Source: Candidatus Bathyarchaeota archaeon (lineage in GTDB: Archaea > Thermoproteota > Bathyarchaeia > TCS64). Taken from it: a stretch of DNA of 9,642 bases. Made by a program: the position numbers and the translations under genes. This document shows positions 1-5,388 of this stretch, in pieces; within the stretch, counting starts at the first letter, position 1; each line of letters opens with the position of its first letter. The stretch spans positions 1 to 9,642 of the forward strand of contig DAOVCM010000021.1 of assembly GCA_030670015.1 (NCBI GenBank). Reading direction: 5' to 3'. Under the pieces are notes generated by a model. The model had not been told where the DNA came from. It saw nothing but the letters and a program-made list of their open reading frames with translations, and did no database searches.

Positions 1-1
1 C

Positions 2-310
2 GGCGAACTCCAACAGATTGAACACGATATCATCAAGTTTGCCATCGATCAGATGAGACCCGACATCATTAGAGATGCAAAATTCATTTTCGAGTCTGTC
101 CCGGGAAAGCTGAAGTGCCGTGTCTGCGGGAAGGAGTGGAATTTCAGTTCTGACAACCTCAGTGAGGACGTATCGGAGGCTATCCACTTCGTACCGGAGA
201 TGGCCCACGTCTACATCAAATGCCCCGGCTGCGGCAGCCCAGACTTCCAAGTAATAGAAGGTAGAGGTGTCCTCTTATCTTCGATAAAGGGTGTGAAGAA
301 AGATGACTGA
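2..310 (+). CDS. hypA: Hydrogenase nickel-insertion protein HypA, 5'-truncated by window edge
   Basis: HypA delivers Ni(II) to the [NiFe]-hydrogenase large subunit together with HypB, in the cytoplasm. The open frame runs from base 2 without a stop. Upstream of the first Met (53) it reads GELQQIEHDIIKFAIDQ, typical HypA sequence, so the true start, including the nickel-binding Met-His N-terminus, lies before the window. The zinc domain is clear: CRVC (first Cys codon at 116) and CPGC near the end, separated by the long insert seen in archaeal HypA, then the family-like ending with FQVIEGRGV. Its stop overlaps the next gene by 8 bp, so the two are probably cotranscribed and translationally coupled. 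The visible part lacks the nickel site, so activity cannot be judged. Family assignment is secure. Confidence 0.93.
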   Translation, partial: GELQQIEHDIIKFAIDQMRPDIIRDAKFIFESVPGKLKCRVCGKEWNFSSDNLSEDVSEAIHFVPEMAHVYIKCPGCGSPDFQVIEGRGVLLSSIKGVKKDD

Positions 311-1046
311 CCCTCGGTTGGATATTATTGGTAGCCGACTTGAGAAGATCGGAAACATTATCGCTGTCTCAAGCGGAAAGGGTGGCGTCGGTAAGAGTGT
401 AGTGGCCTCTATGTTGGCACTTAGCCTGAGTGATAAAGGCTACAAAGTGGGGCTCCTCGACCTAGACTTCACAAGCCCATCCACCCACGTGATACTTGGC
501 ATAGATGACCTATTCCCTGAGGAGGAGTACGGCGTTATCCCGCCGTTGTTCCACGGCCTCCGCTACATGTCTATAATCTACTACTCCTTGGATAAGCCCG
601 CTCCCCTGCGAGGTGCAGATGTCTCAGACGCTATAATAGAGTTGCTGGCCATTACCCGCTGGGAGGAGCTGGATTACCTGGTCATCGACATGCCACCGGG
701 AATTGGAGACGCAACCCTTGATATGATACGGTTGATTAAGGGGATCAATTTCCTCGTAGTAACAACACCTACGAAGCTAGCCTTCGAGACGTTAAGGAAG
801 CTCATCACACTATTACTGGAGTTGGAAATTCCAATCATAGGCGTCGTCGAGAATATTGTGATGAGGAAATCAGATCAACTTCGAAACAAGATTGAAAAGT
901 TGGGATGTTCCTACCTCGGTGTCATACCCTTCGATGTAAATCTTGAGAATGCTCTGAGTGATGTTGAGAAACTGATGAAAACTCGATTTGCTGAAGCCCT
1001 GACTGAAATCGTGTTAGAGGTAGAGCAGCTACCTAGAAATACGTAA
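303..1046 (+). CDS. hypB: Mrp/MinD-type P-loop ATPase, HypB-like partner of HypA
   Basis: This is a 247-residue SIMIBI ATPase of the Mrp/MinD type. The deviant Walker A motif GKGGVGKS is at residues 25-32, the LLDLD switch segment at 51-55 and Walker B-like VIDMPPG at 127-133. The C-terminal CxxC that lets Mrp/Nbp35 proteins hold an Fe-S cluster is absent, arguing against a cluster-carrier role. In Thermococcales a protein of this type next to hypA acts as the ATP-dependent HypB that loads nickel onto HypA. The 8-bp overlap with hypA here supports the same role. It is not the classical GTPase HypB with a G-rich or His-rich N-terminus. The ATG start at 303 puts the P-loop at the expected distance from the N-terminus. 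The alternative is a generic Mrp-family ATPase; the hypA neighbour makes HypB much more likely. Confidence 0.85.
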   Translation: MTDPRLDIIGSRLEKIGNIIAVSSGKGGVGKSVVASMLALSLSDKGYKVGLLDLDFTSPSTHVILGIDDLFPEEEYGVIPPLFHGLRYMSIIYYSLDKPAPLRGADVSDAIIELLAITRWEELDYLVIDMPPGIGDATLDMIRLIKGINFLVVTTPTKLAFETLRKLITLLLELEIPIIGVVENIVMRKSDQLRNKIEKLGCSYLGVIPFDVNLENALSDVEKLMKTRFAEALTEIVLEVEQLPRNT

Positions 1047-1066
1047 ATTTCTATATAGACTAACAG

Positions 1067-1073
1067 TTTTTTT
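1067..1073 (+). terminator. Poly-T tract ending the hypAB transcript
   Basis: A run of seven T residues lies about 20 bases after the hypB stop, in the 74-bp gap between hypB and the convergent hdrB copy. Archaeal RNA polymerase commonly terminates at such T tracts without needing a hairpin. No strong stem is visible before it. Confidence 0.5.
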
Positions 1074-1120
1074 ATTGCTCTCCCAGCGCGCGTGACTGCT
1101 TAAAATCATTAAAGATAGGG

Positions 1121-2002
1121 TCAGTTATTTATGACGCTTGATATTATCTCTTCAACTGGACTTTGGTTAAGATGTAGACCTAATTTTTCAGGCGAGATGT
1201 CCATAGTTAAACCTAAAAGTTGTGTGTAATAAAAAACAGGTATATTCACTCTCTCGTCGCCAATCAAGTTATAGATAGCATGTTGTTTTCCATCGAATAT
1301 CCTAAAGCAGAGAGGGCAAACAGTCACAAGTCCGTCAAATCCACGGTTTTTAACAGCTATGAGTTTCGAGCCCGCAATCATCAGTGATTCTTCTTCATTG
1401 GTGACAGATATTGACGAGCCACAGCAGTCTAGTTTCTCAGCATAAGTGTATGTCTCTGCACCCAGTGCTCGAATTAATTTCTCAAGTTTAGTCGGATTTT
1501 CACTGTCATTAGGCCTTCTAAGCTCACTCGGTCTAAAGGCGTAACAGCCAGGATGGGATGCTAGTTTTAAGTTTTTAAAGGGCTTTACGATGTTTTTATT
1601 TATCTTGTCTATACCTATTGAGTCGTATAGAACGTCCAGTAAATGAAAGATTTCCTGCTTACCGTTGTATATAATTTCTTCGATAGACAATATCTGATTA
1701 ATTAAATCCTTGAGAAATTCATCTCTTTCCAATTTTGCCTGATTCTCACAAAATGAATAGTAGCACTTATTGCAAAGAGTTAGTATATCTAACCCAAGTT
1801 GCTCCGTTTGACCTAGGTTTCGAGCTGTTAGGTATGTCCAAACAAGAGGATGAGTGACGCTATAATAGTGATAACCGCAGCAACTTTTTCCATCCCAGTT
1901 AATTAGCTCCACGCCAAGTCTAGGTAGAACTTCTCTTACTGAGAGCTCGCATCCATATTGCTCTGTCTGAACTATGCATCCAGAATATAGAGCGTATCTC
2001 AA
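1121..2002 (-). CDS. hdrB: Heterodisulfide reductase subunit B, second copy, TTG start
   Basis: A 293-residue HdrB made of two CCG domains, which in studied HdrB bind two non-cubane [4Fe-4S] clusters that cleave the disulfide substrate. The cysteine sets are complete: C9, C41, C42, C77, C80 in the first domain and C153, C193, C194, C229, C232 in the second. The first codon is TTG (2002-2000). It is preceded by GAGGG with a 7-base gap and overlaps the hdrC stop as TTGA. The resulting N-terminus (M)RYALYSGC lines up with the MKYAVFLGC of the plus-strand HdrB. The segment around residues 60-83 (ARNL, then TLCNKCYYS) resembles methanogen HdrB more than the plus-strand copy does. It lies immediately after a zinc-finger HdrC and has no HdrA. 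Extra cysteines C18 and C85 are not part of the CCG pattern. The substrate is unknown; CoM-S-S-CoB cannot be assumed. Confidence 0.9.
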   Translation of the reverse strand: MRYALYSGCIVQTEQYGCELSVREVLPRLGVELINWDGKSCCGYHYYSVTHPLVWTYLTARNLGQTEQLGLDILTLCNKCYYSFCENQAKLERDEFLKDLINQILSIEEIIYNGKQEIFHLLDVLYDSIGIDKINKNIVKPFKNLKLASHPGCYAFRPSELRRPNDSENPTKLEKLIRALGAETYTYAEKLDCCGSSISVTNEEESLMIAGSKLIAVKNRGFDGLVTVCPLCFRIFDGKQHAIYNLIGDERVNIPVFYYTQLLGLTMDISPEKLGLHLNQSPVEEIISSVINN

Positions 2003-2643
2003 ATGAATACCCTCATGTTTACCAATTTATCAATAGCCTCAGTGAACTTTTCCATATTAACTGGCACATCAAGCGAAGGAAGATCGAGGTCGCTCCGTTT
2101 AAAGAATTTTCCATTTCTTGTGGAAACAGTCTGTGAGTCTTGAATGATACCTGAAAGGTAGACCTTCTTGTTAAATTCAGTGAAATCTCTGGGAAAATGA
2201 TAGCCAATTCGAGCAGATAGGTTTCTGAGAGTCTTTATGATTTCATAAGGAGAAGTTTCATCTGGGCATCTTTCCTTACATAATAAACAAGGGGTACAGT
2301 CCCAAATGATATCAGATCTCAACACCGTCTTCACTTGACCCAACCTAACCTGCGAGACTATCTGTCGTGGCGTGAACCCTTGGATGACCTTCGACATTGG
2401 ACATCCTAACACACAATTACCACATTGTTGGCAGAACTCCTCAGTTAAACCTCCTATCGCCCTCTGAAGCATGAGTGTAATAAAATCGACTTCGGTCCAA
2501 TGACCGCCAAAAAAATACTCCATGAACTCGTTCTCCTTCTTCTTGTGTATTTTACTGACATGAATTCTAAGTTCTTTAGGAGAAATTATTTTTTTATCAC
2601 AATAAGGACACTTTAATCCTATTTGAGATGTAGTACGTCGCAT
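1999..2643 (-). CDS. hdrC: Heterodisulfide reductase subunit C, second copy, with N-terminal C2H2 zinc finger
   Basis: A 214-residue electron-transfer subunit. Residues about 68-130 hold two [4Fe-4S] ferredoxin motifs: C71, C74, C77, C81 and C116, C119, C122, C126, each last Cys followed by Pro. HdrC normally passes electrons from HdrA to HdrB. The unusual part is residues 10-33, a C2H2 zinc-finger pattern with C12, C15, H28 and H33 (C-x2-C-x12-H-x4-H), followed by a lysine-rich linker. The plus-strand HdrC (162 residues) has nothing equivalent: its first cluster Cys is at 33, against 71 here. A second possible start exists at M41 (codon 2523-2521), with AAGGAGA upstream; it would give a finger-less 174-residue HdrC. 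The gene overlaps hdrB by 4 bp, so the two form one transcript. The HdrC assignment is strong; the finger's role (partner binding, DNA or RNA binding) is unknown. Confidence 0.87.
   Translation of the reverse strand: MRRTTSQIGLKCPYCDKKIISPKELRIHVSKIHKKKENEFMEYFFGGHWTEVDFITLMLQRAIGGLTEEFCQQCGNCVLGCPMSKVIQGFTPRQIVSQVRLGQVKTVLRSDIIWDCTPCLLCKERCPDETSPYEIIKTLRNLSARIGYHFPRDFTEFNKKVYLSGIIQDSQTVSTRNGKFFKRSDLDLPSLDVPVNMEKFTEAIDKLVNMRVFI
2010..2014 (-). promoter_or_regulatory. Shine-Dalgarno deciding the TTG start of hdrB copy 2
   Basis: GAGGG on the minus strand sits seven bases before the TTG codon and within the end of hdrC. With the TTGA stop-start overlap it supports coupled translation from a non-ATG start. 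Confidence 0.6.
2521..2538 (-). promoter_or_regulatory. Possible internal ribosome site and start within the zinc-finger hdrC
   Basis: On the minus strand AAGGAGA (2538-2532) lies eight bases before an in-frame ATG (2523-2521) just downstream of the zinc finger. Initiation here would yield a standard-length HdrC without the finger. The purine-rich stretch also encodes the Lys/Glu linker, so it may be coincidental. Confidence 0.3.
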
Positions 2644-2662
2644 TTCTGTTTAATTCAAACAT

Positions 2663-2678
2663 TATTTAATAAAAAAAT
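2663..2678 (-). promoter_or_regulatory. TATA-like promoter element for the minus-strand hdrCB pair
   Basis: The minus strand reads TTTTTTTATTAAATA across this stretch, centred roughly 24-28 bases before the hdrC ATG at 2643. That is the usual archaeal TATA-to-start-site distance, so transcription would begin at or very near the ATG. No Shine-Dalgarno is visible just before this ATG, consistent with a leaderless mRNA. The region is AT-rich overall, which weakens the call. Confidence 0.35.
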
Positions 2679-2750
2679 ATTGGTTTACATGCGTGAAAGA
2701 CGATAAAATAATTTTGTATGTATTTAGCTCATGAAATATGTTCTCCCATA

Positions 2751-2829
2751 TTTGGGGCTATTTCGGCGAAATAAACTTGAATCATGGAACTTTTCCTATC
2801 CTTATTGACTATGTGATCTAAGCCCCAAA
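2751..2829. repeat. Inverted repeat with 9-bp arms and internal hairpin in the 279-bp spacer
   Basis: TTTGGGGCT at 2751-2759 is the exact reverse complement of AGCCCCAAA at 2821-2829. Between the arms lie a small perfect hairpin (ATTTC-GGC-GAAAT, 2760-2772) and a weaker one (GGAA-CTT-TTCC, 2786-2796) that could be enclosed by ATCA (2781-2784) and TGAT (2814-2817). The whole could fold as a branched structure. It lies 108-186 bases upstream of the minus-strand hdrC start. It could be a structured RNA, a regulatory leader or a protein site. The G+C-rich arms stand out in a very AT-rich spacer. The rest of the 2644-2922 spacer shows no convincing gene. Confidence 0.35.
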
Positions 2830-2870
2830 AGGTCTCCTTTTCACGTTTTAAGCCTATTTCTAAGTTATTG

Positions 2871-2878
2871 AAAAAAAA
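2871..2878 (-). terminator. Poly-T tract downstream of the AbrB-PhoU gene
   Basis: Eight A residues on the plus strand give eight T residues on the minus strand, about 45 bases after the phoU-like stop at 2923. This is a typical archaeal T-tract terminator position and would separate this gene from the hdrCB pair downstream. Confidence 0.5.
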
Positions 2879-2922
2879 CACGAGTTAAACACATTCTTAT
2901 TTTTAGTGTGAATTTTACAATT

Positions 2923-3951
2923 CTATGCTTTAAATGAACGGTCTATTGTAAGCTCTGCGATATCTGCAGCATACTCGCTGATTCTCTTGATGCTATCCCT
3001 GATAACACAGATGTGACATAGGACATTCTTCTCCTCACGTTCTCCATAGTAGGGCATAGGAGTGATTGTCTCTTCTAATCTTTTAATCTCATTTTGCAGA
3101 TCAATAATCTTGTCGGTGTTATCCACGGATTTCGATAAAAAGAATTGAACTGCCTTATCATAAGAATCGAACGCGATCTCCGCCGTTTTAATTAAAACTG
3201 GAAAAATATTTTTAGGCATAAATTTCCAGTTCTCAAACAAGTTTATTAGACTTTCAGCAATATTTGTCGTGTGGTCAGCTACATGCTCGATTCTGTGGAC
3301 AAGCGTCTGGCAATCTAGGCAATCGATCATATCAAGTCCCAGTTGATTTGCTAGTGAGGGGTTCATAGCAGCCATACGTAGCAGTCGAAGGAGAAAGTAC
3401 ATGAACTGATCTACATCATCTTCAAGAGAGATCACAGACATAGCAAGATCTTGGTCCCAATTTTTCATGGACTTCAAGATATCTTGACACATGGAGCTTG
3501 TAATGATGTGCATTCTCTCTATTCCAGAGATCACAGAAGCCATGGATTCATCCATTAGAGTTTGGAGGGTAGCATTGTTGGCAGTAGATTCAATAATCCT
3601 CATGTATAGTGACCTCACTACTCTACGAATCGTAGTTTGCTGTTCGACAGAAAAGATATTTCTTGATTCAAGTTTAATGATATTGTAGCCGTTCAAGTAA
3701 CAACCTATGATATGTCTTATTATCGTGTTCTCGTTCTCGTCGGCTTTAATAATTAGAGTTATTTCTTTTTGTTTCTCAAAGGCTTTACTTTTTGGGTGAA
3801 TGATCAGAGAGAGGTCTGGTTGGACTGTCAGTGAGACATTGTCACCCCGGCTCAGATTGTTCAATTTAACCCATTTTTTAGGGAGGGTAATAATTAGAGA
3901 GTATTTCCCCAGAGCTGTAATTTTTCGTGTTTCCATTGGACTATCAATCAT
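2923..3951 (-). CDS. AbrB-domain plus PhoU-domain protein (phosphate-type regulator)
   Basis: A 342-residue protein. Residues 6-50 form a SpoVT/AbrB-like fold (TRKITALGKYSLIITLPKKW, then a basic/hydrophobic strand pattern), a DNA-binding or oligomerisation module. The rest is helical, with two PhoU-type repeats. The first carries the signature HRIEHVADHTTNIAE (about residues 219-233) and the last repeat ends RISEYAADIAELT. PhoU proteins modulate phosphate transport and signalling through metal-bound helical bundles; AbrB-PhoU fusions are common in archaea and are thought to be transcriptional. No phosphate transporter is nearby, so the target is unclear. No Shine-Dalgarno precedes the ATG at 3951; Met6 at 3936 is an equally plausible start and places the AbrB domain at the very N-terminus. 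The divergent repeat-bearing promoter region suggests it could control itself and the adjacent AhpD-hdr operon (inference). Confidence 0.85.
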   Translation of the reverse strand: MIDSPMETRKITALGKYSLIITLPKKWVKLNNLSRGDNVSLTVQPDLSLIIHPKSKAFEKQKEITLIIKADENENTIIRHIIGCYLNGYNIIKLESRNIFSVEQQTTIRRVVRSLYMRIIESTANNATLQTLMDESMASVISGIERMHIITSSMCQDILKSMKNWDQDLAMSVISLEDDVDQFMYFLLRLLRMAAMNPSLANQLGLDMIDCLDCQTLVHRIEHVADHTTNIAESLINLFENWKFMPKNIFPVLIKTAEIAFDSYDKAVQFFLSKSVDNTDKIIDLQNEIKRLEETITPMPYYGEREEKNVLCHICVIRDSIKRISEYAADIAELTIDRSFKA

Positions 3952-3963
3952 AAGGAGGATGCC

Positions 3964-3982
3964 ATATATTAGTATTAATGAT
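3964..3982. repeat. Direct repeat copy 1 (candidate operator), next to the phoU-like promoter
   Basis: ATATATTAGTATTAATGAT matches the copy at 4025-4043 at 18 of 19 positions, with 13 consecutive identical bases. It lies 13 bases upstream of the minus-strand phoU-like start and overlaps AT-rich sequence that could be that gene's TATA element. Confidence 0.5.
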
Positions 3983-4024
3983 CTATCTATTGTCCCCCAG
4001 CGAGATAATTTTTTTTAAGAAAAT

Positions 4025-4043
4025 ATATAATAGTATTAATGAT
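4025..4043. repeat. Direct repeat copy 2 (candidate operator), next to the AhpD-hdr promoter
   Basis: ATATAATAGTATTAATGAT, the partner of copy 1, start-to-start distance 61 bp. It ends about ten bases before the TATA-like element of the plus-strand operon, a position suited to a regulator that affects TBP/TFB loading. Its core ATTAAT is palindromic. Confidence 0.5.
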
Positions 4044-4052
4044 ATGACCTAA

Positions 4053-4062
4053 AAATATATAC
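4053..4062 (+). promoter_or_regulatory. TATA-like box for the AhpD-hdrCBA operon
   Basis: AAATATATAC is centred near 4057, which predicts transcription start near 4083-4085 and a leader of roughly 28 bases that includes the Shine-Dalgarno at 4091-4099. The spacing is right for an archaeal promoter, but AT-rich sequence surrounds it. Confidence 0.45.
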
Positions 4063-4090
4063 TATTTATTGAGGTTAATATTTTCAGGTA

Positions 4091-4099
4091 GAGGAGGAG
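4091..4099 (+). promoter_or_regulatory. Shine-Dalgarno of the AhpD-like gene
   Basis: GAGGAGGAG precedes the ATG at 4112 by 12 bases. A nearer ATG at 4102 is only two bases from the motif and opens a 7-codon out-of-frame peptide ending at 4125, overlapping the true start. The main start at 4112 is preferred because it opens the full conserved frame. Confidence 0.55.
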
Positions 4100-4111
4100 A
4101 GATGAAAGTAA

Positions 4112-5368
4112 ATGAGTTTTTTTGAAAATCGATACGACGAAATTACTTCAAACTTCGAAAAAATGGGCTTAATGTCACCGAATCAAATGAGAGCTTGGTA
4201 TGACATCATGGAGATGATAGAAAGAGAGGGCGCGCTCAGTTCGAGGCGTAAGGAGCTGATAGCTGTCGCACTCTCAGTCTACGTGAAGTGTGATTGGTGC
4301 ATTGCGTTACATGTGAAGAAGGCGCTGCAACTAGGTGCAAGAAAGCTGGAGGTTGTTGATGCGGCATGGATTGCAGTTCTTATGGGAGGCGATCCAGCTC
4401 TGATGCATACACAGCGAGTGCTTCAGGCACTGGAAGAATTCAAGGAAATTGAGGAAGAAGAGTTGATACTGTGTGCTCGTGCGCAACTCGCAGTAGACTG
4501 TGAGTATAAGAAGCTCTACTATAGGTTGATTGATTACGTAAAATGCATCTGCAACGAAACGGAAACCTTATGTCGTGGAAACACAGCCCGACGAAGGCTT
4601 GCACTTAACATCGCCGAATCCGATGGGAGCGTTTTGGTACGTTTTGTCTCTAGAGAATGCGAGAGGCGAGGATGGAAAGAGCTGCCGGACATGTCCATTC
4701 TAACAGGTTACCAAAAACAGGACAAAATTATGGATAAGAAAAAGAAACGAGGTGAAAAAAAGAGGAGAATAATGGAAACTCGATATGAGGAAATATTTTC
4801 GAACTTTGAGCAAATTGGTCTGTTGTCACCAGATCAGATGGAGGCTTGGCAACGCTTCATGTCGATGACTGAAGAAAAAGGTGCGATTGATCCAAAAAAT
4901 AAGGAGCTGATTACAGTCGCACTCTCAGTTTATGCGAAATGTGACTGGTGCATTGCATTAAGCGTCAAAAAGGCCCTACAGCTGGGTGCAAGAAAACAGG
5001 AGATTATCGAGGCTGTATGGGTTGCTATTCGTATGGGGGGTGGTCCGGTTATAATGTACGCACAGCGTGTACTACAGGCGTTAGAAGAATTCCACATAGT
5101 CGACGCAGGAAAAACACGTTACACTGAGACTAGTTTGAAAACAGAGGAGTTAGATGGCGAGTTCAAGAAACTCTACCAGCAGTTACTCAATTATGTGAAT
5201 TGTATTTGCGACGAAGTAGAGATTATGTGCAACAAAAACCCGGACAGACTGAGGCTTGCACTCAATATCGCTGAAAGCGATGGAAGTGTCCTAGAGCTCC
5301 TCGTTATGAAAGAGTGCGATAAGCGAGGATGGGAGGAGCCTCTAGAGTATGAATCCATTAGCACATAA
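4112..5368 (+). CDS. Tandem AhpD/carboxymuconolactone decarboxylase-like protein (internal duplication)
   Basis: A 418-residue protein made of two related halves (about 1-188 and 221-407) joined by a Lys/Arg-rich linker. Residues 8-110 and 225-327 agree at about two thirds of positions by hand count. Each half begins with an AhpD/CMD-type helical domain. Half 1 has the full AhpD pattern E-x11-C-x2-C-x3-H (E48, C60, C63, H67). Half 2 keeps E265, C277 and C280 but has Ser284 in place of the His. Each half continues into a second conserved segment with C-x-C-x6-C (C145, C147, C154 and C364, C366, C373), then IAESDGSVL and a final ECxxRGW, which I do not recognise. AhpD proteins use the CxxC pair as a dithiol that reduces a peroxiredoxin. 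The gene ends 20 bp before hdrC on the same strand, so it is probably the first gene of the hdr operon. Its substrate is unknown; a thiol/disulfide role with Hdr is inference. Confidence 0.82.
   Translation: MSFFENRYDEITSNFEKMGLMSPNQMRAWYDIMEMIEREGALSSRRKELIAVALSVYVKCDWCIALHVKKALQLGARKLEVVDAAWIAVLMGGDPALMHTQRVLQALEEFKEIEEEELILCARAQLAVDCEYKKLYYRLIDYVKCICNETETLCRGNTARRRLALNIAESDGSVLVRFVSRECERRGWKELPDMSILTGYQKQDKIMDKKKKRGEKKRRIMETRYEEIFSNFEQIGLLSPDQMEAWQRFMSMTEEKGAIDPKNKELITVALSVYAKCDWCIALSVKKALQLGARKQEIIEAVWVAIRMGGGPVIMYAQRVLQALEEFHIVDAGKTRYTETSLKTEELDGEFKKLYQQLLNYVNCICDEVEIMCNKNPDRLRLALNIAESDGSVLELLVMKECDKRGWEEPLEYESIST
4762..4774 (+). promoter_or_regulatory. Retained Shine-Dalgarno and ATG at the start of the second AhpD half
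   Basis: GAGGAG (4762-4767) stands four bases before an in-frame ATG (4772) that begins METRYEEI, the counterpart of the first-half N-terminus. It looks like the start of a formerly separate gene whose upstream stop was lost, and it could still give a free 198-residue second half. Confidence 0.4.
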
Positions 5369-5388
5369 AAAGTGGAGAAGGATATTAT

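Noticed and set aside
3800..4018. Plus-strand open frame of 72 codons across the 5' end of the phoU-like gene
   Set aside because: It is antisense to the conserved AbrB domain and promoter region, has no family features, and looks like a shadow frame.
4102..4125. Seven-codon leader peptide overlapping the AhpD-like start
   Set aside because: The ATG is only two bases from the Shine-Dalgarno and the peptide has no feature; chance is the simpler explanation.
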